Positions 1-8,842 of a stretch of DNA of 64,000 nucleotides are shown here, in pieces. The translations under genes and the position numbers were made by a program. Below the pieces are notes generated by a model. It searched no databases. It worked only from the letters and a program-made list of their open reading frames with translations, and had not been told where the DNA came from. Source of the stretch: Methylotenera sp. (lineage in GTDB: Bacteria > Pseudomonadota > Gammaproteobacteria > Burkholderiales > Methylophilaceae); contig JABFQV010000005.1 of the NCBI GenBank assembly GCA_013141495.1, positions 1 through 64,000 on the forward strand. The letters are read 5' to 3'. Within the stretch, counting starts at the first letter, position 1. Each line of letters opens with the position of its first letter.

Positions 1-27
1 CCTAAATCCTAGCCCCTACCCCCTGAT

Positions 28-1131
28 TTACCTGATTTTCAAACTAGCCAAACCAATTAACACCAGCATCATGCTGATAATCCAGAAGCGCACCACTACT
101 TGCGTTTCTTTCCAACCTTTTTGCTCATAATGATGATGCAAAGGTGCCATCAAGAAGATGCGCCTACCTGTCCCGGTTTTGTATTTGGTGTATTTGAAGT
201 ACAGCACCTGCAACGCCACTGAAACAGTCTCAATCACAAAAACACCGCCCATAATGAACAAAATGATTTCTTGTCGCACAATGACAGCCACAATCCCTAA
301 CGCCGCCCCCAGTGCCAATGCGCCTACGTCACCCATGAATACTTCTGCCGGATAAGCGTTAAACCATAAAAACCCTAAACCTGCGCCCACCATCGCCGCA
401 CAGAACACAGCCAACTCGCCCGCCCCAGGCACATAAGGAATGCTTAAATACTTGGAAAAATAAAAGTGACCCGTGACATAAGCAAATATGGCCAAAGCAC
501 CCGCCACCATCACGGTTGGCATAATAGCCAGTCCATCAAGACCATCGGTCAGATTCACCGCATTGCTACTACCCACCACCACCAAGTAGGTCAGCACGAT
601 AAACGCCAAGCCGCTCATTGGAATGACCAAACTTTTAAAAAACGGAATTAACAAAGTCGTTTCGGCAGGCACTACGGCGGTTTGCTGTAAAAATATTGCC
701 ACGCTAAAACCCACCACCGACTGCCAAAAATATTTTTCTTTAGCAGACAACCCTTTAGGATTGCGATGTACAACTTTGCGCCAATCGTCCACCCAGCCAA
801 TAATGCCAAAACCCAAGGTGGTGAATAACACCACCCACACAAACCGGTTACTTAAATCTGCCCATAGCAACGTTGATATGGCAATGGAAACCAAGATCAA
901 AGCACCGCCCATGGTTGGCGTACCCGCTTTAATTAAATGCGTTTGCGGGCCATCATCACGCACTGATTGGCCGACTTTGTAGTACGTAAGCTTACGAATC
1001 AACGTTGGGCCCACTACAAATGAAATGGTTAACGCCGTAAGCGTGGCAAGCACGGCACGCAATGTGATGTAGTCAAACACGTGAAAACCACGGATATCTT
1101 TTGCCAGCCATTGCGCTAATTCGAGTAACAT
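28..1131 (-). CDS. mraY: Phospho-N-acetylmuramoyl-pentapeptide-transferase MraY
   Basis: Integral membrane enzyme that moves phospho-MurNAc-pentapeptide from UDP onto undecaprenyl phosphate, making lipid I. The 367-residue length and about ten hydrophobic segments fit the family. Visible signatures are the DDGPQTH loop near residue 59, the paired Asp115-Asp116 in [14 protein letters not shown] with Asp196, [11 protein letters not shown] with Asp268, and the HHH cluster at 332-334 in [10 protein letters not shown]; these match the Mg2+ and nucleotide binding residues of the family. It is the last complete gene of the cluster in this window. The gap to murF is 21 bases, so it is probably in the same transcript. 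murD would be expected beyond the left edge. Confidence 0.97.
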   Translation of the reverse strand: MLLELAQWLAKDIRGFHVFDYITLRAVLATLTALTISFVVGPTLIRKLTYYKVGQSVRDDGPQTHLIKAGTPTMGGALILVSIAISTLLWADLSNRFVWVVLFTTLGFGIIGWVDDWRKVVHRNPKGLSAKEKYFWQSVVGFSVAIFLQQTAVVPAETTLLIPFFKSLVIPMSGLAFIVLTYLVVVGSSNAVNLTDGLDGLAIMPTVMVAGALAIFAYVTGHFYFSKYLSIPYVPGAGELAVFCAAMVGAGLGFLWFNAYPAEVFMGDVGALALGAALGIVAVIVRQEIILFIMGGVFVIETVSVALQVLYFKYTKYKTGTGRRIFLMAPLHHHYEQKGWKETQVVVRFWIISMMLVLIGLASLKIR

Positions 1132-1152
1132 TTTTAAATTCTCCCAATACGC

Positions 1153-2508
1153 TTATTGTTTGCTTGCTACTAACAAATTCACCACACGTTCCATTTGCAT
1201 AAAGCGTGATCCCTTTACCAGTACCGTTGTGCTACTTGTGAGCTGAGGCAACACCGCCTCAGCAATCTCTTCCGGCGAGCTAAAATGCTGCGCACCAACA
1301 CCAAAGCTTTTCACCATTTCAATGCTTAATTTACCTAGGCAATAGAGTGTTGTTAGCCCAGCCGCCTTGGCATAAGCACCAATTTCTGCATGCATATTGT
1401 TAGCTTCAGAGCCTAATTCACCCATGTCACCCAATACCAGGATTTTCTCTCCGGCATATTTAGCCAGCACATCTATCGCGGCGCGCATTGAGTCCGGGTT
1501 TGCGTTATAAGTGTCGTCAATCAACAGCGCACCATGGCATGCAGCCTTAAGCTCCAAGCGCCCATACACACCGCTAAAATTTTCCAAGCCTTGAGCTATG
1601 TCTGCATTTGAAACACCCAATGCAAAAGCGGCTGTACTCGCAGCCAATGCGTTACTGATGTTATGTGCGCCTTGTACTTTTAACTTAAACTCCACGCGAC
1701 CATTAGGCGTATCTAAATTCATTAAACTAACGCCTTGTAACTCTTGATAGTTAGCCGTGACATCTGCCTGCTGACTTAAGCCAAAAGTGACTACTTTCCT
1801 ATTCGTATTAAGCGCGAGCCAATCAGCCGCATATTCGCTATCAGCGTTAATTACTGCCACACCGTCAGCCTGCAAGCCTGAAAAAATCTCGCCTTTGGCA
1901 AGGGCGATATTTGCACGTGAGCCTAGCTCACCAATATGCGCAGACCCTACGTTGTTAATCACCGCTACATTGGGTTTAGCAATATGTGTTAAGTAATCAA
2001 TTTCACCCAAATGATTCATACCCATTTCAACTACTGCATACTTGTGGCTTGCATGCATTTTGAGTAGCGTCAGCGGCACACCAATATCGTTATTCAAGTT
2101 GCCATAAGTGGCATGCACCTTGTCACTGCCCCTGGCAGCCACACTCAAAATTGCAGCAAGCATTTCTTTAGTGGTGGTTTTACCGTTACTACCTGTGATT
2201 GCAACCACAGGTGCGTCAAACTTGCTACGCCAGTATTTGGCTAATTCACCTAAAGCCAAGCGCGTATCCTGCACAAGCAATGCCGGCTCAACCTCAACTG
2301 CGCTGTCCGATACCATCACCGCTGCCGCACCTTTTTTAATAGCTTCATCCGCAAATGTATTGCCATCAAAATTTTCGCCTTTAAGTGCCACGAACAGTTG
2401 ACCCGCTTTGACATTGCGGCTATCACTGCCTACAGAGTCAAACTGCACATCAGCACCCACGCGTTTTGCATTGAGCGCAATAGCAGCTTCAGACAAATGC
2501 ATCATCAT
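1153..2508 (-). CDS. murF: UDP-MurNAc-tripeptide--D-Ala-D-Ala ligase MurF
   Basis: Cytoplasmic Mur ligase that adds D-Ala-D-Ala to the UDP-MurNAc-tripeptide using ATP. At 451 residues it has the usual three-domain length. The N-terminal domain carries the DSR motif at 29-31, and the ATP loop ITGSNGKTTTKEM runs from about residue 104. The DDTYNANPDSM stretch in the second half is typical of MurF. The start ATG (the first of three in a row) overlaps the murE stop as ATGA, which points to translational coupling. Confidence 0.97.
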   Translation of the reverse strand: MMMHLSEAAIALNAKRVGADVQFDSVGSDSRNVKAGQLFVALKGENFDGNTFADEAIKKGAAAVMVSDSAVEVEPALLVQDTRLALGELAKYWRSKFDAPVVAITGSNGKTTTKEMLAAILSVAARGSDKVHATYGNLNNDIGVPLTLLKMHASHKYAVVEMGMNHLGEIDYLTHIAKPNVAVINNVGSAHIGELGSRANIALAKGEIFSGLQADGVAVINADSEYAADWLALNTNRKVVTFGLSQQADVTANYQELQGVSLMNLDTPNGRVEFKLKVQGAHNISNALAASTAAFALGVSNADIAQGLENFSGVYGRLELKAACHGALLIDDTYNANPDSMRAAIDVLAKYAGEKILVLGDMGELGSEANNMHAEIGAYAKAAGLTTLYCLGKLSIEMVKSFGVGAQHFSSPEEIAEAVLPQLTSSTTVLVKGSRFMQMERVVNLLVASKQ

Positions 2509-4028
2509 GGTTTCACCGCCACATCATCTGCGGCTACGTCAGATTTAGTTGCCAGATTATCTGAAGCCCTTCTGTTGTATGGGCCTGCGTACACCACCCA
2601 ATTAGCAAGCACCTCTTCTGCAACTGCGGCATCGCTAAATGGCGCTCTAACGCCTGCGGCTTCCTGATAATTTTCATGCCCTTTACCAGCCACCAGAACA
2701 ACGTCCCCCTTGCGTGCCAGTTGTATCGCCTGCGCGATAGCACTGGCGCGGTCTGGCTCCATCACGGGTAGAACTGTCATTCCGCGTACTATCTGCTGAA
2801 CAATATGGTCAGGGTTTTCATTGCGCGGGTTATCTGATGTCACAATCACACGGTCAGCTAACCGAGCGGCTACTGCGCCCATCAATGGGCGCTTACCTGC
2901 ATCGCGGTCTCCGCCGCAACCAAACACGCAAATCAACTTGCCTTGCACTTGTTCGCGCAATGTTGACAATACATTCTCTAAAGCATCTGGGGTATGCGCA
3001 TAATCAACCACGACCAAAGGTTTCTCACCGCCGCCAAATTGCTGCATACGCCCAAGCACCGGCTTGATTTTAGCAATCGCCGCCACCGCATCTGACAAAC
3101 TCACATCAAAAGCCAATAAAGTGGCCAATACCGCCAATACGTTGTAGGCGTTAAAGCGCCCCAGTACCGGCGCGTTAACAACGGCATCGCCTTGCGGCGT
3201 AGCCACTTGCATGGTTAAACCATGTTGATGCAATTGCAGTGCTACACCGCGCACCTCGCCGTGCGTCAAACCGTAAGTCATTACAGGCTTACTCTGCATG
3301 TTGAGTGATGCAGCAACGCCTTGCCCAAACGCATCATCCGCATTCAGTATCGCCATGCCCAGCCCTTGCCAGGCAAACAATTGCTGCTTGGCAGCCGCGT
3401 AATCTTGCATGGTTTCGTGATAATCAAGATGGTCACGCGTTAAATTGGTCAGCACAGCTAAGTCAAACTCCACACCATTGACACGGCCCTGATGCAAGCC
3501 ATGTGATGAAACCTCCATGGCAACGGCATCTGCTCCATGCTGCACATAGTCAGCCAGCATGGCTTGTAACAGAATTGCATCGGGCGTGGTGTTACTCGCC
3601 TCGACCAAGCCCATGCCGTGAGCATCAACAAAGCCATTGCCTATGGTGCCAATGACCGCTGTTTTTTGACCCAATGCACTCAATGCTTGTGCAATCCACT
3701 GACTCACCGAGGTTTTACCATTGGTACCCGTCACGCCTATCATGCCCAGCTTACGTGATGGATACTGATAAAACTCTGCCGCGACTTGTCCTACCTGACT
3801 TTTTAAATCAGTCACCGCTATATTGCTTACTTCAAACGCAGGGTTCCAAACAAAATTCTTGGCGTCCCATGCCACACCAGTTGCACCGGCTTGAATGGCC
3901 TGCGCAATATAATTGCGTCCATCGCTATGCACACCTGGATATGCCAAAAACAAAGTGCCGACCTTCACTTGACGGCTATCTGCCGTAATTGAAGTGAATT
4001 GTTGATTGAATGATGAAAGTAAGGTCAT
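2505..4028 (-). CDS. murE: UDP-MurNAc-L-Ala-D-Glu--meso-diaminopimelate ligase MurE
   Basis: Adds the third amino acid of the peptidoglycan stem peptide. The P-loop VTGTNGKTSV lies near residues 99-108. The DNPR signature at 399-402 is the motif that selects meso-diaminopimelate rather than lysine, as expected for a Gram-negative. The N-terminal ADSR element is at 16-19. The protein is 507 residues, slightly long, because a polar, poorly conserved tail of about 25 residues follows the VLANWV segment. The stop overlaps murF by 4 bases and the start overlaps the ftsI stop by 4 bases. Confidence 0.97.
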   Translation of the reverse strand: MTLLSSFNQQFTSITADSRQVKVGTLFLAYPGVHSDGRNYIAQAIQAGATGVAWDAKNFVWNPAFEVSNIAVTDLKSQVGQVAAEFYQYPSRKLGMIGVTGTNGKTSVSQWIAQALSALGQKTAVIGTIGNGFVDAHGMGLVEASNTTPDAILLQAMLADYVQHGADAVAMEVSSHGLHQGRVNGVEFDLAVLTNLTRDHLDYHETMQDYAAAKQQLFAWQGLGMAILNADDAFGQGVAASLNMQSKPVMTYGLTHGEVRGVALQLHQHGLTMQVATPQGDAVVNAPVLGRFNAYNVLAVLATLLAFDVSLSDAVAAIAKIKPVLGRMQQFGGGEKPLVVVDYAHTPDALENVLSTLREQVQGKLICVFGCGGDRDAGKRPLMGAVAARLADRVIVTSDNPRNENPDHIVQQIVRGMTVLPVMEPDRASAIAQAIQLARKGDVVLVAGKGHENYQEAAGVRAPFSDAAVAEEVLANWVVYAGPYNRRASDNLATKSDVAADDVAVKP

Positions 4029-5749
4029 ATACTCTCCTTCACGTCTTCAACATCGCTAGAAATCACTACGTTATTATTAGGCGCATCTTGTGGCACAGCC
4101 AGCATACGCAAAGCATCTGCCATCACGGCGCTAAATACTGGCGCCGCTACCGTACCACCGTAGTACTCACCACTACTTGGGTCGTCTATCATCACCGCCA
4201 TAATCAAGCGCGGGTTGGACGCTGGCGCCATGCCGACAAATGAACCTACATATTTATTTTTCTCGTAGCCGTGATCACCCAACTTATGCGTAGTCCCTGT
4301 TTTACCCGCCACACGGTATCCCAACACTTGCGCCTTCAACGCAGTACCACCAGGCAACACAACCAACTCCAGCATATCTTTGACTTCATGCGCAGTTTTA
4401 GCAGAAAACACCTGCGCGCCTACTGGAACATCTTTTAACTTAAGCAGTGATACCGGCTTTATTTCACCATCATTAGCAAAAACGGTATAAGCCCGCGCCA
4501 ACTGCAACAATGTGACACTAATACCGTGACCATAAGACATCGTTGCCTGCTCAATAGGGCGCCATGTTTTGTAATCGCGCACCCGCCCGGTTGCCTCGCC
4601 AGGGAAGCCAATACGTGTTTTTGCACCAAAGCCTATTTGATTATAGATATTCCACAAATACTGAGGCTCCAGGGACAACGCCATTTTGACAGCACCCACA
4701 TTGGATGACTTCTGTATCACCTCAGACACTGTTAACACGCCATGCGGATGCGCATCATGAATCGTTGCAGAACCAATAGTCATGTAACCAGGTGCTGTCT
4801 GAATTTGCGTATCAGGCTGGTATTTACCGGACTCCAAAGCCGCCGCCGCTGTTACCGTTTTCATGGTTGAGCCAGGCTCAAACGTATCTGTAATCGCGCG
4901 GTTACGCGTTTTACCAGCAATATTTACTGGGTTATTCGGGTTGTAAGTTGGCACGTTTACCATCGCCAGCACTTCACCCGTTTTAGCATCCAGCACAACC
5001 GCCGCACCTGCCGCCGCGTTATATTTTGCCACCGCCTTTGATAATTCCCGATGCGCTAAATATTGAATTCTCCTATCAATAGACAACGTAACATCATGAC
5101 CATCTTGCGGCACTTTAACGGCTTCCAAATCCTCAATAATGTGACCCGCCCTATCTTTAATCACACGGCGACTACCACCTTTACCTGATAAGGTATCGTT
5201 CATCGTCAGTTCAAAGCCTTCTTGGCCTTTGTCATCAATCCCCGTAAAGCCAACCAAGTGCGCTGTAACATCGCCAGCCGGATAATACCGCTTATATTCA
5301 CGTTGCAAATACACGCCAGGGATCTCCAACTTCATCACCTCAGCTGCCAATTCAGGTGAAACCCGACGCTTTAAATACACAAACTCGCGCTCGTTGTTTG
5401 CAAGCTTTTTATCGACCACTGCCACTTTCAAACCTAACAAATCAGCAATTTTTTTGGTTTGGTTTGCATTGATTTTTACGTCAGATGGATTGGCCCACAC
5501 CGATTCAACTGGTGAACTAATCGCCAACAACTCACCGTACCTATCGGTAATTTTTCCACGTTGTGACGGCAAAGCCAGTGTACGGTTATAACGTGCATCG
5601 CCTTTTTCTTGCAAAAAGCGCTTATGAAAACTTTGTAAATAAACACTACGCCCCAACAAAGCTGCAAAGCCCAATAACACCAACACCAACAAAAGGCGAC
5701 GGCGCCATGCGGGCAATTTCACAACAACCATTGGTGTAGGCATCGCCAT
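4025..5749 (-). CDS. ftsI: Division-specific transpeptidase FtsI (PBP3)
   Basis: Class B penicillin-binding protein that crosslinks septal peptidoglycan with FtsW. One N-terminal membrane anchor lies at about 16-38, followed by the PBP dimer domain and a transpeptidase domain. The active-site motifs are all present: SxxK at Ser294-Lys297, SSN at 348-350 and KTGT at 483-486. At 574 residues it is typical for Proteobacteria. The start codon shares its A with the ftsL TAA stop, and its end overlaps murE. Confidence 0.96.
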   Translation of the reverse strand: MAMPTPMVVVKLPAWRRRLLLVLVLLGFAALLGRSVYLQSFHKRFLQEKGDARYNRTLALPSQRGKITDRYGELLAISSPVESVWANPSDVKINANQTKKIADLLGLKVAVVDKKLANNEREFVYLKRRVSPELAAEVMKLEIPGVYLQREYKRYYPAGDVTAHLVGFTGIDDKGQEGFELTMNDTLSGKGGSRRVIKDRAGHIIEDLEAVKVPQDGHDVTLSIDRRIQYLAHRELSKAVAKYNAAAGAAVVLDAKTGEVLAMVNVPTYNPNNPVNIAGKTRNRAITDTFEPGSTMKTVTAAAALESGKYQPDTQIQTAPGYMTIGSATIHDAHPHGVLTVSEVIQKSSNVGAVKMALSLEPQYLWNIYNQIGFGAKTRIGFPGEATGRVRDYKTWRPIEQATMSYGHGISVTLLQLARAYTVFANDGEIKPVSLLKLKDVPVGAQVFSAKTAHEVKDMLELVVLPGGTALKAQVLGYRVAGKTGTTHKLGDHGYEKNKYVGSFVGMAPASNPRLIMAVMIDDPSSGEYYGGTVAAPVFSAVMADALRMLAVPQDAPNNNVVISSDVEDVKESI

Positions 5750-6066
5750 TATTGCGCCGCCTCATTTATAGTTTTATTAGGTACGTTAAGCGGCAAAGCA
5801 ACCTCCGCAACAGTAACCACTTGAATACGCTTTGCGTCTGGCACCTGCATTAACAACTGTTGCGTCGCCACTTGCTCGATACGTGAATGCATTGCCCATG
5901 TACTTTGCTCTAGCTGCAATTGCCCGTACTCTTGCTTAAATTGCTTTTCCGCTTCGCTCAAATGCTCAAGTTCAATATAAAGCTTGCGCGCCTTGTGCTG
6001 CGCATTCACCAAACCCAATGCCGAGAACATCAGTGCAAAAAACAAAATGAGGTTAAGGCGCGTCAT
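5749..6066 (-). CDS. ftsL: Cell division protein FtsL
   Basis: Small bitopic division protein that forms a complex with FtsB and FtsQ and helps activate FtsWI. It has 105 residues with a short cytoplasmic start, one membrane helix at about 4-22, then a charged heptad-like coiled coil (residues 25-65). Sequence conservation in this family is low, so the call rests on position between rsmH and ftsI, size and topology. The start overlaps the rsmH stop as ATGA. Confidence 0.9.
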   Translation of the reverse strand: MTRLNLILFFALMFSALGLVNAQHKARKLYIELEHLSEAEKQFKQEYGQLQLEQSTWAMHSRIEQVATQQLLMQVPDAKRIQVVTVAEVALPLNVPNKTINEAAQ

Positions 6067-7157
6067 ACGACTAACGTCCGCTCTGCTACGCGCAATACCG
6101 CACTGCGTGAACGTGGATTAGCCTTCACTTCTTTTGCGCTGGGCTTAATCGTCTTACCTACACTCTTCAATTTAGGCTGCGGCAAATCTGCGGCACGTAC
6201 CGGAAAGTTAGCAGGCAAATCATCACGATTTTCCTGATCACGAATAAACTGCTTTACGATGCGATCTTCAAGCGAATGAAAGCTGATCACCGCCAACCGA
6301 CCTTGTGGCGCCAATAAAGCCAGGCACTGTGGCAGGGTTAGCGATAACTCCTCAAGCTCCTGATTGACGAAAATCCGTAAAGCTTGAAATGTGCGCGTTG
6401 CGGGATTCTGCCCTGGCTCAAACCGCGTGACTGCGCCTGCCACGATCTGGGCAAGTTGCCCTGTAGTGGTGATGGCGCGCCCGTCATTGCGCTCCGCAAT
6501 AATCGCCCTTGCAATCGACTTAGCAAACCGTTCTTCACCATAATTTTTTATAACCTCCGCTAATTGCTGCTCTGTTGTATTGGCGATAAATTCCGCCGCT
6601 GTTTTGCCACCACTCTGGTCCATACGCATATCCAGCGGCGCATCGTATCTAAAACTGAAACCACGTTCGGCCTCATCAATCTGCGGAGATGAAATACCCA
6701 AGTCCAGCAAAATGCCATCTACCTTTTTAATCCCCATCTCAGCCAGCTTTGCCTGCATCGCCGCAAAGTGACTATGTACGATACTAAAGCGCGGATCATT
6801 GACAGACTTGCCAGACGCAATCGCATGTAAATCGCGATCAAACGCAATCAAGCGCCCACCGTCACCCAGTTGCGCCAAAATTTTTCTTGAATGCCCGCCA
6901 CGACCAAACGTGCCGTCCACATAGACACCATTGGGCTTAATGGCCAGCGCTTGCACAGCCTCATCCAGCAGCACAGTAATATGCGCATTAGCTGATGAAG
7001 CTTCATCTATATTTTGGTTCTGATTTGGATTTAATGCTGACACTTCTAGTGGGTACTTTTCTAACTTATCAGCGCCACTCAAAGCCGATGTTTGTCGAGG
7101 CGCTTTTTTTGAAGACAATAATGCTTTGGTGGGCGCGCTGTTCACGCCCTTAGTCAC
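6063..7157 (-). CDS. rsmH: 16S rRNA m4C1402 methyltransferase RsmH
   Basis: SAM-dependent enzyme that methylates N4 of 16S rRNA C1402. RsmI, encoded at 10587-11438, adds the 2'-O-methyl group to the same nucleotide. The SAM-binding motif [11 protein letters not shown] is at about 80-90 and the SFHSLEDR motif is near the C-terminus. The start chosen is GTG at 7157, because it overlaps the mraZ stop as GTGA. No ATG lies between it and the conserved core. This leaves about 58 non-conserved residues before [10 protein letters not shown], where family members usually start within a few residues. A downstream GTG or TTG start therefore remains possible. Confidence 0.93.
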   Translation of the reverse strand: MTKGVNSAPTKALLSSKKAPRQTSALSGADKLEKYPLEVSALNPNQNQNIDEASSANAHITVLLDEAVQALAIKPNGVYVDGTFGRGGHSRKILAQLGDGGRLIAFDRDLHAIASGKSVNDPRFSIVHSHFAAMQAKLAEMGIKKVDGILLDLGISSPQIDEAERGFSFRYDAPLDMRMDQSGGKTAAEFIANTTEQQLAEVIKNYGEERFAKSIARAIIAERNDGRAITTTGQLAQIVAGAVTRFEPGQNPATRTFQALRIFVNQELEELSLTLPQCLALLAPQGRLAVISFHSLEDRIVKQFIRDQENRDDLPANFPVRAADLPQPKLKSVGKTIKPSAKEVKANPRSRSAVLRVAERTLVV

Positions 7158-7600
7158 AGCGAGAAGCCCTCTAATTCTGCAGGCATGGTAAAGCCTTCGT
7201 CCTGCATCACTTGTTCCAGTTGGGCGCGCCAAGCCTCCATATTCCATAATTCAAAATGGCTACCCTGACCCACCAACATCACTTCTTTGTCTAAGCCGGC
7301 AAAATCACGCAACACAGGCGACACCAGCATACGGCCTGCACTATCAAGTGAAATGTCTTCAGCAAACCCCACCAACAAACGTTGCAACGCACTGGATTGC
7401 TTATCAAATGATGACAACGCCATCATCTTGGCCTGAATTGGCTCCCACGCCGGTTGTGGATACAGTAGCAAGCAACGGTGCGGATGCGCTGTCAACACCA
7501 AGTTACCGGCGCACTCAAGCTGCAATGCCTCCCTGTGCTTAGTTGGCACAGCGAGCCTGCTTTTAGCATCCAAACTTAAATGTGTAGCGCCGCGAAACAT
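7154..7600 (-). CDS. mraZ: Transcriptional regulator MraZ
   Basis: DNA-binding protein that represses its own division-cluster promoter and can also inhibit RsmH. It has 148 residues with two SpoVT/AbrB-type half-domains: the first begins at about residue 5 with the DAKSR motif at 11-15, and the second around residue 84 with DSAGR. It is the first gene of the cluster. The matching GTGGG boxes lie about 190-215 bases upstream of its start, so the transcript has a long leader. The ATG at 7600 has an AAAGG about 14 bases upstream, rather far for a ribosome site. Confidence 0.95.
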   Translation of the reverse strand: MFRGATHLSLDAKSRLAVPTKHREALQLECAGNLVLTAHPHRCLLLYPQPAWEPIQAKMMALSSFDKQSSALQRLLVGFAEDISLDSAGRMLVSPVLRDFAGLDKEVMLVGQGSHFELWNMEAWRAQLEQVMQDEGFTMPAELEGFSL

Positions 7601-7657
7601 ATGTTCGTTATTTACCTTTAAAGACCCACACCATCAAACAACACGAATCTTAATCAA

Positions 7658-7683
7658 CCATCTTTAAAAACCATCTTTAAAAA
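7658..7683. repeat. Tandem 13-nt direct repeat in the mraZ leader
   Basis: Two adjacent exact copies of CCATCTTTAAAAA, followed by a run of six or seven A and then G residues. They lie in the predicted 5' leader of mraZ. No function is evident; replication slippage would explain it. Confidence 0.6.
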
Positions 7684-7789
7684 AAGGGGGGAACTGCCTA
7701 ACGCTTTTAACAAACCCTTAGTAGTTATCAAACTGCAACAAAAATGCACTTAGAGATTACATCCCCAACATTACAAAAATGAGCAATTC

Positions 7790-7814
7790 CCCACAAAACC
7801 CCACTTTTTCCCAC
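7790..7814 (-). promoter_or_regulatory. Three MraZ boxes (operator)
   Basis: On the minus strand GTGGG occurs three times at an exact 10-base period (plus-strand CCCAC at 7790-7794, 7800-7804 and 7810-7814). MraZ of other bacteria binds TGGGN repeats separated by 5 bases, which is the same arrangement. The boxes start right after the -10 element, so bound MraZ would cover the transcription start. This is the expected autoregulatory operator. Confidence 0.88.
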
Positions 7815-7822
7815 TAATCTGC

Positions 7823-7851
7823 ACTATAGATAAAAAAATAGCGCAATGCAA
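7823..7851 (-). promoter_or_regulatory. Sigma-70 promoter of the mraZ division cluster
   Basis: Reading the minus strand, TTGCAT (7846-7851) is followed after exactly 17 bases by TATAGT (7823-7828). The predicted start is near 7816, inside the first MraZ box. The remaining intergenic DNA from about 7860 to 8040 is AT-rich and shows no gene or clear signal. Confidence 0.8.
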
Positions 7852-8043
7852 GCGCTTTTTTGCTATTTTTTCTTTATAGGTCAATGACTTAGCGCATTTT
7901 CATGATAAAAATAATATCGTTATAAATTAAGTACATACAAAACTATGTGAATGTAGATTATTAGAACAACTCTGAAAGCATTTGAATTGTAATTACAGGT
8001 GGATTGCAGGAGAAAATCGATGTGATGATAAAGAGAAGTTTAA

Positions 8044-8112
8044 CCAGCTTGATACAAAGCCCGTAAAGGGCTTGTCCGTGGAATACATGCGGTAAACCGC
8101 ATTATTCACACG
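8044..8112. repeat. Partial copy of a structured repeat, beside the rnpB 3' end
   Basis: Contains a hairpin AAGCCC-GTAAA-GGGCTT (8057-8073), then CCGTGGAATA and a second hairpin ATGCGG-TAAA-CCGCAT (8087-8102), then TATTCACACG. The last 38 bases align closely with 57801-57839, where the stem reads ATGCGC-TAAA-GCGCAT: the bases differ but the pairing is kept. It lies just 3' of RNase P RNA on the minus strand and could act as its terminator or processing hairpin, though a strong U-run is missing. Confidence 0.7.
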
Positions 8113-8128
8113 CCAAAGAGTAAAAAAC

Positions 8129-8448
8129 GAAGCTGGCCGATAAGCCGGGTTCTGTCGTGCATTACTGCACGTAACAGTCATTCATCTAGGCGCACAATTA
8201 CTCATGCGCTCAAGCAACCTACCCGCTGGCAACGCGAGCCACGTCAATGCCAGCCTATTTGGTCTTGCTGCGAATGGAGGTTACCGCGTTTCACCGTAAC
8301 TTAATACGCTCGTCTCTGTGGCCCTATTCCGCGCCTTATACTTGGTTTCCCAAGCTTTCAGCGTACGGCCGTTAGCCGTCATCCCGCTCTTTGCAGCCCG
8401 GACTTTCCTCCCCTCACTTACGTGAGCGGCGACTGTCTAGCCAGCTTC
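8129..8448 (-). ncRNA. rnpB: RNase P RNA, bacterial class A
   Basis: RNA subunit of the tRNA 5'-processing ribozyme. On the minus strand it begins GAAGCTGGCTAGACAGTCGC, followed by the conserved GAGGGGAGGAAAGTCCGGGC, and ends with CTAGATGAATGACTGT, ACAGAACCCGGCTTATCGGC and the closing CAGCTTC strand that pairs with the 5' end. These are the universal P-RNA core blocks. A TAAAAT sequence six bases before the 5' end is a likely -10 element; no good -35 is seen, because that position falls in the neighbouring inverted repeat. Ends are estimated from the terminal helix. Confidence 0.95.
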
Positions 8449-8470
8449 AATTGTATTTTATCACGCCTCA

Positions 8471-8551
8471 CCGTCATTCTGAGCACAGCGAAGAATCCAG
8501 AAGTTCGTACATTCTAAAATGCTAGATTCTTCGCTGTGCTCAGAATGACGG
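8471..8551. repeat. Perfect 27-bp inverted repeat upstream of rnpB
   Basis: The left arm 8471-8497 (starting CCGTCATTCTGAGCACAGCG) and the right arm 8525-8551 are exact reverse complements, separated by 27 bases. The core, GTCATTCTGAGCxxAGCGAAGAATC, resembles a dispersed repeat that I recall from many unrelated bacterial genomes. It covers the -35 side of the rnpB promoter. Confidence 0.85.
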
Positions 8552-8594
8552 GGCTTGAGAAGGTTTTGACTTTAAATCCCCTGCTACCGCACCT

Positions 8595-8750
8595 GTGCTG
8601 CTCAGCTTCATGGGAGCTTTCGGCAATCGGCTGTTTGAGCCAAAAGGTTTTATTGGCGAGTTTTCACATCAGAACAATTGCTTTAGCAATTCGTGATGAT
8701 GGGGATGACCTTTACGGTTGCCGATTGCCGCCCATGAGGCTGAGCAACAC
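8595..8750. repeat. Structured repeat, copy 1 (long bulged hairpin)
   Basis: The left arm 8595-8631 and right arm 8720-8750 pair along about 31 positions with only two mismatches. The exception is a six-base bulge AGCTTT (8615-8620) present only in the left arm, between TCATGGG and CGGCAATCGG. The enclosed part holds a further hairpin AATTGC-TTTA-GCAATT flanked by CATCA/TGATG. The copy at 57752-57874 has the same plan, including the bulge. No protein-coding gene is supported in 8552-8945. Confidence 0.8.
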
Positions 8751-8842
8751 AGAAATCAAGCGGTAGGGGGTAGCCTTTCACAACCGACTTAGTGCTTTAG
8801 CACTTAGCGAGGTTGGGGACGCCCCTTGCGGGTGTTGCTTTG

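Noticed and set aside
4025-7600. Possible frameshifts at the many 1-4 base gene overlaps in the division cluster
   Set aside because: Each protein is full length with intact motifs; the overlaps are the usual ATGA, TAATG and GTGA couplings.
7860-8040. Possible small gene or RNA in the AT-rich gap between the mraZ promoter and the rnpB flank
   Set aside because: No frame with a ribosome site, no strong hairpin and no recognised motif.
8471-8551. CRISPR-like repeat pair
   Set aside because: Only two copies, inverted rather than direct, with no further units or cas genes.
8536-8766. Open frame of 76 residues in the repeat region after rnpB
   Set aside because: It lies across the 27-bp inverted repeat and structured repeat copy 1, has no ribosome site or family match, and its frame is explained by the repeats.
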